Part shown: piece after piece, positions 46,130 to 57,644 of the stretch
Position numbering within the stretch: position 1 is the stretch's first letter
Layout of the letters: the number at the start of each line of letters is the position of its first letter
Assembly (NCBI RefSeq): GCF_050947875.1
Contig: NC_134572.1
Span: forward strand, 119,717,105-119,781,104
Direction of reading: 5' to 3'
Length of the DNA stretch: 64,000 nucleotides
Source: Dermacentor variabilis
Taxonomy: Eukaryota; Arthropoda; Arachnida; Ixodida; Ixodidae
Made by a program: the position numbers and the translations under genes
The notes under the pieces: model-generated
Told to the model about the DNA's origin: nothing
Database searches by the model: none
Seen by the model: the letters and a program-made list of their open reading frames with translations, nothing else

Positions 46130-48070
46130 TTTGTTCGTAGACAAACGCCGTGAATGACGCGTGGAATAATCCACTTAAAGTGAAAGCTAAAGAAGGTTAA
46201 AGAAACAGCGCTTGCATTTAGGTAATTTAAAGGATTTAAAAGAAGGTCTTGCACGCGCAGTAAACTCTAAGAAAGAACACTATTTTAATACAGTGCTGCC
46301 AAATTTCATTGTAGAGGAACGAAAAAAGTTTTGGAATTATATAAGCGAAAAAAAGAAACCGGTGTCGCAAATTTTGGTTGATGGTTCTGTGGTTACCGAT
46401 CACGGGGATATTGTGCACCACTTCAATTACTACTTTCACAGTGTGTTTTCAAATTCTGGTGCTTGTTCATCCGATGACTCAGTGTTTCACGCCTGTGATG
46501 TATATTTTATTTCATACACTGGCGTAGTTTCTATATTACTAAACTTAAAAACTAAATCATCATGTGGCCCCGACAGCCTTCCTAACGTGTTTCTTAAGAG
46601 ATATGCTGAATCTGTTGCAAATTTTCTAGTTATTCTATTTCGTATTTCATTACTTCATGGACAATTACCGAGTGACTGGAAGATAGCCAGGGTTGTGCCA
46701 ATACACAAGAAAGTTGTACGCGCATTATAACAAAATTAACGTCCAATATCACTTACATCATCATGTTGTAAAATAATCGAACATGTTATCGCCAACAAGA
46801 TTAATGAATTTTTAGATGCGCACGCAGTCCTCTCTAATTTCCAGCACGGGTTGAGAAAAGGATACTCAACAATTACACAATTAGTGACAGTAATACATTC
46901 ACTCGCTTCATGTCTTGATAAGAACGGTGAGATTGATGCAATATTTCTTGACTTCACTAAAGCTTTCGATAGAGTTCCCCATGACAAACTAATATTAAAA
47001 CTCAGACACACTGGCTTCCCGGAAATTTTAATCATATGGATATCAAACTATTTAACCAATCGCTACCCATTTGTAGCAGTTAATGAGCGACAATCAGGTT
47101 GTCTTCCGGTCGGCCCTGGCCTGCCCCAAGGAAGTGTGCTGAGGCCATTATTGTTTTTATTACATATTAATGACATTGCTACTGAACTTTATCCGAATGC
47201 CCAAATCAGGTTGTTTGCGGACGATTGTGCGCTTTTTCAAGAAATAAATTCAATTAACGACCAAATCCATTTTAACTCCTCTCTTGCTAAGATTTTTGAA
47301 TGGTGTGAAACGTGGGACATGAAACTTAACACTGATAAGACAGTCTTTCTTCGCTTCTCTCGCAAAAAAGCTCCGCTTTCTTTTAACTACAGGCTAGGTT
47401 CTTCACCTTTGCTATAAGAGAGTAAATATAAGTATTTGGGTGTCACACTTACTAATACTTAATCATAGAATTTAAACATAGATGACATCTGCTCTTCCGC
47501 ATTCCGTAAACCATACTTTTTAAGACATAAGCTTAGAAATTAACCTCCTAGCGTAAGATTACTTGCATACAGTTCACTAATTAGACCGAAACTTGAAGAT
47601 GCATTCGTTGTCTGTGACCCGTTTAATAAACACAATATCACCCGCCTAGAAAAGGTACAGAGAAAAGCTGTAAAGTTTATTTACTGTAAATTTACCCCGT
47701 ATGACTCACCCTCTGAATTAATGCAGATTAACCGTATCCAATGTCTTGAACAATGAAGGAAAAATTTACGTTTGCAATTTATTTTGTTGCTTTGGAATCA
47801 AGATCTAGCTATTAACCCTTCTCCATATATGTCGCTTTAAACGTCGAGGCATAAACGCCACCATCATCCTAATTCCATGACGCCGTATTTTGCGTGAACA
47901 GATTTATTCAAGTTTTCATTTTTTCCTCGCACTGTAACCAACTGGAAAGATTCTTTATTGCCTTTCGCCACACTTTGATGTTTTTAACTTTGTTATTATT
48001 GTTTTGTTGACATTTAACCCACCCTGCTTGCATCCGTACAAGGTTTGCAGTTTTGAATAAATGAATAAAG
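46130..48070 (+). pseudogene. CR1-type non-LTR retrotransposon, decayed
   Basis: Plus-strand ORF2 is broken by several stops and shifts. 46212-46730 gives the linker between EN and RT (KKFWNYISEKKK…GPDSLPNVFLKRY…LPSDWKIARVVPIHK). After a break, RPISLTSSCCKIIEHVI, HGLRKGYSTITQL, IFLDFTKAFDRVPHD (motif A), GLPQGSVLRPLLF, RLFADDCALF (motif C FADD present) and MKLNTDKTVFLRFSRKK run to 47417. C-terminal scraps (LIRPKLEDAFVVCDPF, LEKVQRKAVKFIY) continue to about 47.9 kb. It ends near GAATAAATGAATAAAG. It is 5'-truncated (no EN) and older than the L2/CR1-type copy at 38.6 kb. Confidence 0.88.
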
Positions 48071-50004
48071 AAAGAAGTCGCCATCAGCAACTCGGGCACG
48101 CAGGTGTTTTTGGCCATTTGCTTCTCAAATTCGCGGTTCTCATCTTTACCCTTCAACAGTCATGTTTCTTAAGGAGCTGGGATTTCAAATGCGTGCACTC
48201 GACCACAACAGTTTAGGAATCGTTGTACCTGAGAAACCATTGAAAATCCGAGCTGGTTGTGACTATTGCGACAATACAACTATAGAACAGCATGTTTCTT
48301 TTGCACATATAGAAGTGCGGGCAAGGAATACTTAATATCGTACAGGCTGCGTTCCCCGGCTGTAAAAATATTCAGCTTTTTCTCGGATTCAATGGCCAGT
48401 AAACATTTATGTTTACTGTGCATATGTCACTATAACCTCGCACTGTCATTGCTTTGTTACTAGATGGTGCGGCGCAAGAAAGGCGAAGATACCAAGTCAC
48501 TTAAAATGAGGAGATATGAAATGTGGCGCTTGTGGCGCACATTTTATGTCTTCGTGAATTTTTCCTGCTATAACAACTAGAGAAAATATCAATCAATTAG
48601 CTCAACGTTGGTCATCGTTTTCAAAGAATATGACATACGAAAATAGTAAAGCACCCATAGCAGACACAAAGATAGTAGTTGTATAATGGTCTGGTTAGTG
48701 AAAGTTCTGCATAAAAACAAATTAGTTGCTAAAAATGCACGTAATAGTCAACGAAAGAATTCCTTCATTGTGCCCTGGTGCCTCGCTCAGCAGCATTTCC
48801 GTTCTCGCTACAATGACGGACATGTTTGCGCTCACTCTTACAGAAATAGTGGGTCACGGAAATTCAAATGATGCGACCTTCGCCTGTGCTCTTGTTTCAC
48901 CGCGACCTCTCGCGAATGTTGAGACCGTGTCCTGGGGGCCTGCCCCTCTTCCAACTCCATTTCGTCTTTCTATGTTTTGACGAGCTTGCCCTTGAGGCTA
49001 CCCCACATCTAAAATGTAATGGAATGTGTGCAACGACGTTTCGAACGTGCTCAGGAATCAGGCACATTTTCTTTCTTAAGCTCGTCTCAGCAAACGTGAA
49101 GTTAAGTCATTGCTGTAAAGTTCCACTAGGATACAGTGAGGTATAATGTGGCTGCTGCGCCCAGTCAGTGAACTAAGCAGTGAAGCGTCGATAGGAATGC
49201 GTATACCGGTTTCAGATACGACGAAACAAATCACCTTCATTTTATGGCACAATACTTATCGTGAGTATCAAAGCCGCTGCCTACACGTCTAAGCGCATCT
49301 TGAAAAACGTAGGAGTGGTGCTCGCTCAAATGCGCGACCGCTCCTGAAACTGCTGCTCTCAACCGATCCACAGGTACTTCGAATGCGCTGTGTTTTGAAA
49401 ACCTGTCGAACCAACAAGTTAATTACATAGACGGTGCGGCTGACACTATCCCAGTGACAAATATTTTAGGCATTTCTTTTTATGTGGCTCTTCTTACGTG
49501 TTTTCCTGTTCATGGCTGTACGTGGGTAGCGCAAAGGCCACAAAAGGACGTGAACGAGACGAGGATAACTGCTTACTTCCAACTGAAGATTTATTGGCAG
49601 GTATGCAAAAGTTATACACGTGTACACAGTGATATCAAAACACAGCGTGAATAAAACACTGAAATACTATACAGTGACAATCCTTTGCTGCCTGCTTGCG
49701 AGAATCGCCGTACAACGTCAGGTAGGGCCACTGACGGCTTACTGACGCATGCATTCTTTTCCCAATCAATTTGTGCAGCTTCGCTAACTTGCGTCTCTGG
49801 TCGTCCCTATATTTGCAAATTACGGCACTGTGTTCAAAGGAATGGGTGCAGCTTATGAATACGTTCCACTAAGTCTTCAATTGGAATTCAGTGTTTGTTG
49901 TCTCGTTCGCGCCTTTGTGTCGCCTTTGCGCTGTTCTCGCACAAATATGAATTACAAGCCCTAGTCCCGCCAACAGTTTGCTAAGTACTTGAGCATGTCA
50001 CATT
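48071..50004. other. No recognised gene
   Basis: Chance frames only. No interspersed repeat recognised. Confidence 0.4.
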
Positions 50005-50098
50005 TTCTCATACACACGCATGCTTTTGTGTATGCGTGCCCGCACGCGCGCACGCATACATTCACGCACGCACACATACGCGAACACACGCACACTTA
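50005..50098. repeat. CA/CACG-rich low-complexity tract
   Basis: A degenerate alternating CA, CG and TG run (CACGCGCGCACGCATACA). A potential Z-DNA tract by composition only. Confidence 0.75.
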
Positions 50099-51320
50099 AT
50101 AAACATTACACATATAAGCTGAAGAGCAAAATGAAAAGAATCCAACTGGGCAAAAGGATCCAATCCAGAGTCCACTGCCAGCCATCCGAGCGTGTTATCG
50201 CAGAACAACGCCAGCTGCTCCAAATGCACTGAAGAAAATTGCGTAGCGATGCCTCTGCCTCTATCTTGCCCGGCTCCTTTATGTGCCGGCCGCTGTTCTA
50301 TGCGCTTCTACGTCAGTTCTCGTTATATCCCGAAAAGAACCACTTCCTGTGCCGACGACTAATGTACGTTGGAAAGATTGCCTTCTACTTACGGTATTTT
50401 TCGCCGTAAGGTGAGTTGTGGGAGGGAGCTTCATCGGTAATTTGAGGAAGAAAAAATAGGGTAAATGTTCTTATACTTGGCGTAAATGGTCGCATAGTCG
50501 CGAACGAAGGTAATAACAAAGTCGCGGGCGACAAATCCCACTTCGCCACCCGCGAAAGTGCAATGCAATGACATACTAATTACCGTTGCTTTACCTCTGC
50601 TGTCTTGCTCACGAAGATATGCTAATTTACCTAAAGATAAGTGTCCAGCTCAGCAACTTATTATTATCTACTCTTTTGCGCGCACTTCCTCTACTGGGAA
50701 TTGGGCGGGATCGCTGTGCTAGTTGACAGCTAGAAGAAAACTTGCATAGAAATCTCAAATAAAGGTGTTGCGATGTCACACAAGTAACAGATTACATTTT
50801 GCATGCGGAACCATGATGTTGTCAATCGTATATTGATGAGCACGACGTATAAAGTGCAGATATGATTTAGTTGGTGACGTCTAATATTTGAAGTCAGATG
50901 GGGTATTCAGTCCACGAAACTCTATTGGAGCCAAACTATGCAAAACAATTCAGTTCTTTCTCTTTATTCTTATTTATGCATTAATATTTTCTACCCACAG
51001 TCTTGCACACGTTCCATATTTTCCGATTGCAGTGCTAGCTTCTGTTCCTTTTGACGTAACAAGTTCCTACGCCGACTCATTCAGCTTGTTTTCAGCGCCC
51101 AAACTAAGTGGATTTCGCCATGAAACAGGCTGGAACATCGACAGCCCACGTTCGACACCAAAAGAGTGCTTCGTCGCTAATCATACCAGCAGTAGCAAGC
51201 GCCCGCGAAGTGGCAAAATAGGCCGAGGCTTTAAAGCAACGCTCGGACATATTGGAGGCCCATATTCACTTGAACCTATTTTTCTGATTTTTTCTTTGGG
51301 AAAGAAAGCGGCAAACCAAC
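50099..51320. other. No firm gene; likely intron of the minus-strand candidate gene
   Basis: The plus frame 50888-51667 overlaps the better-supported minus exon and has no domain, so it is treated as a shadow. The rest shows nothing recognisable. Confidence 0.4.
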
Positions 51321-51512
51321 CTGCACGACTTGCTTGTGATGCTTCACCGGACCCTCGTCGGCATCATCCGGGTCGTCATAGTAGTCGCGGGCTGGAGGAA
51401 CTTGAGTGGGAACAACGGGAGCGGTGCCAACGGGAACCAGAGCACCACCCACATGAATGGCCAAAGGAGCCGGTTTTTCGGCTATCTTATCATCCTGTGG
51501 GCTGGCGGTCAT
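51321..51512 (-). CDS. Candidate first coding exon (cytoplasmic tail)
   Basis: The minus-strand frame gives 64 codons from ATG at 51512 (context CAGGG-ATG-A) to a donor CAG/GTTGGT at 51321/51320. The predicted segment is soluble, Pro/Ala/Val-rich in the middle (APLAIHVGGALVPVGTAPVV) with an acidic cluster (DYYDDPDDADE) and a basic HHK near the end. The frame is open ~49 codons further upstream to another ATG, so the start is uncertain. It ends in phase 0, matching the phase-0 transmembrane exon at 45404-45198 on the same strand. I infer a type II membrane protein with this as the cytoplasmic tail, split by a ~5.9-kb intron. The donor is acceptable but not strong. Function unknown. Confidence 0.5.
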
Positions 51513-51945
51513 CCCTGACGTCCGATGAGGCGACTTCCTTTCTCCTTCCCGTTTTGGGTGGTCTGTCTGTCGTCTTCTACTTCTTCGCGAACTCAACAGC
51601 AGTTGTAGGCAGGTTCTGCGTGACATGCTTCCGATACTCAGGCAAAGTGGAAACGACAAACAATTGAGAGAAAACCCGAGGATCGAATAAAGAAATGCAG
51701 AACAAGAATGTTAACATGGCCAAACCCAGTAGTAACACCATATTACACATCGGCAATGAAGAATTTGCAAAGAATGAGATGTTTACCATAGACGAGCAAT
51801 TAAAATGTGAATGCACACCACATAAAGTTTGATATTCTAAGTCCTAATGTACTTCAGATAACATTCACCAACGTCATTGTAAAACCGCTTGCTCCATCGC
51901 TGTTCGCTCGTCATGTATCAAAACTTACATTTTGGCAAGTTGGTG

Positions 51946-52501
51946 CCGCCATCATCATCATCATCATCATTTTCGTCATCCGCCTGGCTACGCCCACTGC
52001 AGGGCAAAGGCCTCTCCCATACTTCTCCGTCTACGCCGGTTATGTGCTAATTGTGGCCATGTTTTCCCTCAATCTCATCCGCCCATTTAACTTTCTGCCG
52101 CCTCCTGCTACGCTTCGCTTCTCTTGCAATCCAGTCCGTAACCCTCAATGACCATCGCTTATCTGCCCTCCTCATTACATGCCCTGCCCATGCCCCCCCC
52201 CCCTCCCATTTCTTTTTCTTGATTTCAAGTAAGATGTCACTAACTCGAGTTTGTTCGCTCACCCAATCTGCTCTCTTCTTATCCCCCTTAACGTTACACC
52301 CATCATTCTTCTTTCCATAGCTCGTTGCGTCGTCCTCAATTTAAGTAGAACCCTTTTCGTAAACATCCAGGTTTCTGCCGCGTGGGTGAGTAGTGGTAAG
52401 ACACAGCTGTTATACACTTTTCTCTTGAGGGATAATGGCAACCTGATGTTCATGATCTCAGAGTGCCTGCCAAACGCACCCCAGCCCATTGTTATTGGTG
52501 T
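51946..52501 (-). mobile_element. RTE-type non-LTR retrotransposon, 3' remnant
   Basis: The minus strand encodes KVYNSCVLPLLTHAAETWMF, then QRAMERRMMGVTLR, a frameshift, and AWAGHVMRRADKRWSLRVTDW plus KRSRRRQKVKWADEI, i.e. the RTE ORF2 C-terminus. It ends with CCCTGCAGTGGGCGTAGCCA and a (GAT)n tail at 51951-51971. A possible 8-bp TSD (AGTTGGTG) sits at 51938-51945 and 52502-52509. A poly-C/G run near 52193-52203 matches that in the 2-kb copy. Confidence 0.85.
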
Positions 52502-52936
52502 AGTTGGTGTAGCGTCATCTTAAATAACACAGCGCACGCACACGGGCTTGAATGAAAGAAGCAACGGACAAAGAGGACCGCTTATCCGTAGTGGGTAAGC
52601 GCCATTACTCAGGAACAAGGTAAAGAAGTACTACATCAAGACTTCAAAGATAATTATTACGATGATGATCGTCAATTACGGCGCAAATCTACGACCCTAA
52701 AAATACCAAACATGCGGCGGCAGGATCAAGCATAAAATCAGCAAATTATTTTGCCCTATTTCTCTTCCGCCCAACAGTTATTTTGAGGTAAACAGTAAAG
52801 AGTTTAGGCTTTTCTTACAATGTATTAATACAAGCTGAATCCATCTCACAATTTACGTAACCATCGGCTCAATACTTAAGTGCATAGGACGACTATTGAT
52901 GACGTTTATCTTTGTGTGGAAGGAAGAACTCCTACA
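52502..52936. other. Spacer between divergent candidate genes
   Basis: Nothing recognised before the TATA-like box. The two candidate genes are head to head, about 1.6 kb apart. Confidence 0.4.
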
Positions 52937-52944
52937 TATAAAGG
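52937..52944 (+). promoter_or_regulatory. TATA-box-like site
   Basis: TATAAAGG lies 154 bp before the ATG at 53091, which would place a start of transcription near 52970. AT-rich sequence makes chance matches common. Confidence 0.35.
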
Positions 52945-53090
52945 CGCTAAAAATAGCTTTAGTCATTTAAACTTCCTTTCCGTCCTGGCGAGGCGACGCA
53001 CTCTACCCTTCTAATACTCCGCTAAAGTGTAGAGCACGGCGAAGAAGAAGACGAACAGCCAGTGCTGCCATCGCGAGACGATTCCGCGGA

Positions 53091-54230
53091 ATGAAATCGA
53101 GGGACGAGACAACAGAGAAAATGCATCCTGATTACGAGACGGCCTCGAGACCTGCAAAGAGCTGCAGCTCAAAGGAATCGTCCTTCTCCTTTCATCAGAA
53201 GTGGAGCCCCTGCTCGCCACAGGAAGCGCCCGAACCACGTACGTCACCGAACAAGAAGGTTTTCTCGGATGCCGACTCGCTGCCCAAGCTTGACGGAGTG
53301 CCGACGCACTCGCACTCTTTTAACGAGGCCGACATGATTCATCGCGTCGAGACCTGCTTGAATAGGCGACAGCCTCTCTTCGAAGCAGCCTACCGCACCG
53401 ATGCAACGGGCAATCGCATCTTCTCGAGACGCCCACCCTTGTCGCTGTCGGCGAACGAGGTTCTTCGCCACAAGAGGCGCGGCGGTGAGAGGCGTGCCAG
53501 CGCCCCCGTGGACGAACAACGCCGCCGAGGAGCCGATTCCGATTTAAGCAGCGCAGTCCGAACGCCTCAGCAACACTTCGGTATTAGAGACGCCTCCATG
53601 CCGCCCCGTGAGCGATCCTCCTCTCCACTCTTGCATCGAAGTGTAGTGTTTAGCGCTGTTGACGAGCCTCTAGCACGTCTTGAAAGCGGATCTAAACGAG
53701 GCCCGGGGAGGCTGTCTCGCGCGCTTCTTCAGGTGGACTCGGTGTCGGTGCATTACGGAAACCGCCTGACTGCAAGCGCTGGCATATTCAGGCATCTCTG
53801 CAGTGGTTACAAGCCACTTGAAAGTACGAGAAAAGCGCGATATCTTGGCGTCAAGAGGAGCGGCAGCAGCATCGGTGGTTCCCAAGCGTCACCGTTCGCT
53901 CGTCCGCATAAGTGTTTGCGGCTGTTGCTGACCGTTGCTTTCCTGTTGGCCGCATTTGTTCTGGCTTCAGGACTGTTCACCAGCAAGCACGTGGATAGCG
54001 TTTCCCGACGGAACAAGGACATAGGTGTGGAGCAGGGGCAGTTTGAAGAACACGTCGCGGACAGTATCACAGGCGACGACTTTAGGCGTGGTGGGAAACC
54101 GGGCATCGCCTTCAGGGCAAAGGGCGCTCGCAGGCGAAGTGTGGTCTTCGGAGACGTGTTGCTTTCTTCCGTTACAGCCACTTCTAATGGATGGCGTTTA
54201 GGGAACCGGACGGAGGCAGGCGCCATGTAA
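53091..54230 (+). CDS. Predicted type II membrane protein, 379 residues, unknown family
   Basis: This is the longest frame in the window that does not look transposon-derived. It is GC-richer than its surroundings. Residues 1-274 are hydrophilic, Ser/Arg/Pro-rich, with basic clusters (RHKRRGGERR, EQRRRGADSD) and no recognised domain. One hydrophobic helix spans ~275-297 (CLRLLLTVAFLLAAFVLASG). The ~80-residue tail is charged and has an NRT sequon near the end. Positive charge before the helix favours N-terminus inside. The frame is open 40 codons upstream of the ATG (52971 on), so it could be an exon entered by splicing instead. A weak donor-like ATAG/GTGTGG after the helix (~54024) could end the exon early. 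No polyadenylation signal AATAAA was seen nearby. Function unknown. Confidence 0.5.
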   Translation: MKSRDETTEKMHPDYETASRPAKSCSSKESSFSFHQKWSPCSPQEAPEPRTSPNKKVFSDADSLPKLDGVPTHSHSFNEADMIHRVETCLNRRQPLFEAAYRTDATGNRIFSRRPPLSLSANEVLRHKRRGGERRASAPVDEQRRRGADSDLSSAVRTPQQHFGIRDASMPPRERSSSPLLHRSVVFSAVDEPLARLESGSKRGPGRLSRALLQVDSVSVHYGNRLTASAGIFRHLCSGYKPLESTRKARYLGVKRSGSSIGGSQASPFARPHKCLRLLLTVAFLLAAFVLASGLFTSKHVDSVSRRNKDIGVEQGQFEEHVADSITGDDFRRGGKPGIAFRAKGARRRSVVFGDVLLSSVTATSNGWRLGNRTEAGAM

Positions 54231-55281
54231 TTACGTTGTCAGTAAACGCTCAAGACTGCTGGTAGCATGCGTCAGATTACGCATATAGCACAGATCTGCA
54301 CTGTACCTAACATATATAGACAGAAATCTAGTCAGATCTGTCATGTAGACTTGTGAGGCATTGTACATAAAACGTACATTACTGTGGCTTTATAAGACCC
54401 TGCAATTTTTATCCCTTCCCGCCTAGTTTGAGGCCATGCAAAAGGTTTGTGTGTGCAAGAATCTGTGGTGTTTAATGTTTAAGGTACTTAGATTGCAGAT
54501 GATCTGGCAGGCACATTGGGTGGTTGAACTTAGAGTAAGGATGCCCGTGCGCAGCCTGCACACGATACGGAGCAAAGCTTAGCAGATTTTTATTTTGAAT
54601 ACATGAAAAGGAAATGAAGCTTTTGAGAACTTTGCGGCCAGTCGTGTTGCAAGAAAGTCACTATCTTCAAGAACCTGATGATAGAGGAGATAATATAATA
54701 TGGAAACTGCAGAGAGGTTGGCATGAGCTATTCTGCTGTGGTCTGATATCCTGCTCAGATCAAGAAGGCAAAGGGACAAAAAAATGGACGACAAAAGAGG
54801 ATTGATGACATAAAAAAAGAAAGAAAGTGTATTTACAATAACTGCCTAACAGAGTAGTTTGAGTTTCGAATCCAGTCCTGTGCTCCGCAAGTAACTCATG
54901 ACAGTCTTCGTAGCCGTTTCTGTTGCCGTGAGGTCATACAAAGCAGACAAAATAGACTCAGCTTGCCTTCCCATGCGCGGCAGCGAGAAAAAAGAACGAT
55001 GTGTCCCATTGTGCCACGTAATCAGGTAATTTTTCGGGCTGGCCTCGTGTCTTAACCAGCCATTCTAACTTTCTTTAAGGACGTACCGTTGCCCTATCAA
55101 ACCTTTTATTTAATTCTTAGTTACATACATCTGGTGCGCCGGTATATCTTCTCTGCTACATCTATGGTGAGCTGCAGTCTGTCGACCTCCTTTTTCGTTT
55201 CCCGCTGGGACTTCTCCACTCAACGAAAAGACCTTTGGAGATTCTACCTCGTGCGCTTGGGCTGATTACGTAGTTTATTGT
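54231..55281. other. No recognised feature
   Basis: Presumed 3' UTR or intergenic DNA of the plus-strand candidate. Only chance frames. Confidence 0.4.
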
Positions 55282-55293
55282 CCTACGTAAACT

Positions 55294-55507
55294 CAGCCAG
55301 GATCACGTAAACTACGAACAGGACAAGCGCAAGTTTGAAGAGGCAATCCGGAGCGAAGAACTCGCTCCCCAACTCTGGGCCGTCCAGCAGGTCCACGACG
55401 CCGCCAGGAAACTCAACCTCCCGGTTCCGTCATGGGAGACGCCCACTCCATGAGAGCCCGAAGCTCTCGTGGCCTGCAGGACCTGAATAAAGTTGATTTC
55501 CTTCCTT
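55294..55507 (+). mobile_element. Short retroelement 3' fragment with 12-bp TSD
   Basis: Perfect repeats CCTACGTAAACT lie at 55282-55293 and 55508-55519. The insert is open in one frame from its start for about 51 codons (KRKFEEAIRSEELAPQLWAV, then VHDAARKLNLPVPSWETP) to a stop. AATAAAG and a pyrimidine tail follow. This looks like the C-terminal end of a non-LTR ORF2. The clade is not certain. It is 5'-truncated by reverse transcription. Confidence 0.75.
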
Positions 55508-55519
55508 CCTACGTAAACT

Positions 55520-56844
55520 GGGGACATCGGGGCTAGGCTACAGCAGTGGAAACGTTTGGTAAGCCATTTATAATTAACTCGGCGAAACAAAAGCATTACC
55601 CTGTTTACATTTCCCTAATTTCATCATTATCTACTATATTTACATAATTTATTATTCCTTATTCAAATTTAGCGATGCAAATGCGGAAGAAAGTCCTTTC
55701 AAGAAAAATGAATTAAAAGCCGTCGAGATATATTTTATCGCACTCCGCTTTCCCATAATAAACTTCTAGCTTCCCAATTCCTTTTCACGAGATGCACTGG
55801 TGTAGAAGAAGCCTTAAATGTACTTGCCTATTTGTCGTACTTCTTTCTGCATGCACATTTCGTCATTCTTGCTTGCTTGCTTCCTCATTACATTATGGTG
55901 CGTATTAACTACGGGGAATTGCCGAAGAAGCCGGCGGTTAAATTGTAGGAAGTGAAAGAAAACTTGAAATAGAAAGTATGTGTCAGGGTACAGTTGAAAT
56001 TGTAGAATGAATTAAAGTAGGCAAGCCAATGTTCGATGCACTGTTTTTTTCCTTTAGAGGAATCAATGTTTTTTAAGATATTCTTTGACAGTATAAACCT
56101 GTGTGCATGCACATTATTCTGAACATTTTGCTCTCTCGTCGTAAAACTACTGTAATAAATCAGTTGCGTGTGTGGCACCCGTGGTGAGCAGTCTCGTGTT
56201 TGTGTGTTTTGTCATCGCTAGAGTGGTTTCACTAAGTTTTACAAGAGCTTCCTTTAGCCCATATTCCAAGTGTGAGCGTTGGATCGGCCTAAGTTTTTAT
56301 ACTAGCATTCTGTTTCTATAGCAAGGTGCCACTGAACGTCGAAGCTGGTGGTACGCACAGGAGGGTAGGTTGGGGACACATCGGATAAAAACGGCAACAG
56401 TGAAATTGTTCCCGGAAATTCTGTCGACCTGATAATGCGAAATGCTACAGCACTCAGAGCTCGTTGTAACAGCGGCTCACTAAAAATCAGTGCAATTTGC
56501 GTTCCATGTGGTGCTGTGAGAGGACGAGACCGTATTTCGCGATAAGGTTCCAATAACGTCGCCACATTTTTTTTCGCTTCCTTCTCGCATTGACGGCTAA
56601 CTGAAGGAAATGCGCAAAGAATACAGATATGATTGCAGACTAGGAGAAATCTTTTTGCCACTTCCGGTTTGCCTCGCCAGTGAGAGAATTTCCCTTTTTT
56701 TTTAGAATGGTGCCGATGTAAGTTTTCTGGTGATTCCTGTGAAGTATGTTAAGCCTTAGTGCCTCCAAGTCAGAGATCACAAAAAATATCTAGTTCAGCG
56801 GGGCAAGTTAATCTAGAGCACAGCGAATCGCGGGGGTAAGTGTA
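55520..56844. other. No recognised feature
   Basis: The minus frame 56661-56302 (119 codons) has no domain and no splice support. Confidence 0.4.
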
Positions 56845-57400
56845 ACGGAATTTCAGGAAAAATGGAAGGGAAGGCCTTCCATCTTCCTTGGAGCAAAAGC
56901 AAGCTACTTCGGTTTTCACCTGCCCGACGGATGAAAAGAAAAACCCCCAGCGGACGTGGGTTGAATCGAACGGCTGGAATTTCCGGTTTTACTGGTCAGA
57001 AAAGCAAGCCTTATCTTAGCCATCCTAGCCGCCGCTACCATTCTATCGGCATAAGAAAACAGATCGAGGCAGAATCTTAGTTTGAAGGCGAGTGGTAGTG
57101 GCAGCAGCAAGATTCACTTTGCCGTTAGCTAATTCCTGCGGTTAGAAGCGAACCCTGGAATAAAAGGGAAAAGTGAGGGAACTAGTATAGGGACAGCAAT
57201 AGCACATTTAAAGATTGCATGGGGAAATCAATATAGCCTTACTCTTGTTCTCGCTCCTGTTCGAAGATACCGCTATGACGGGAGTCACTGTAGAATTACT
57301 TGGAGGTGTTATAAAATGCGACCAAACTTTAAAAGAAAATATGGAAGTCGAAGTACTTATGGGGTTGTCTTGTTCCGAAAAGTTGAGCACATACTGACTA
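56845..57400 (+). repeat. Segmental-duplication block 1, copy B
   Basis: It aligns with 40610-41170: GGACGTGGGTTGAATCGAAC, GGAATTTCCGGTTTTACTGG, GCGGTTAGAAGCGAACCCTG, AAAGGGAAAAGTGAGGGAA. On the minus strand 57400-57230 is open and Ser/Thr/Asn-rich with several sequons (NST, NRS, NKS), compatible with a stalk region of the duplicated membrane-protein locus, but it is unproven as an exon. Confidence 0.6.
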
Positions 57401-57644
57401 TAAACATTTGACATGTTTTTTATTTTCAAACTAAGCACAGAAAGCATTAAATGCGGAGCATTTCTTTGCCTAGTCACACGTTTCTTTGTAAGGTCAGAGC
57501 ATGGCCGCTGATGTGGACATAGTGGGAATTAAGGCGGCCCGATTGGCCGGTACTAGACATAGGGCAAACAAACACCTGATATAGTGCGAAATAATGCGGA
57601 ACGTGGCGGCACGTGATGAAAATTAACGCAGGCGTAAGCTTAAA

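Noticed and set aside
50888..51667. Plus-strand ORF of 259 codons
   Set aside because: It overlaps the minus exon at 51512-51321 antisense, shows no domain, and its hydrophobic start lacks a coherent signal-peptide context. Treated as a shadow.
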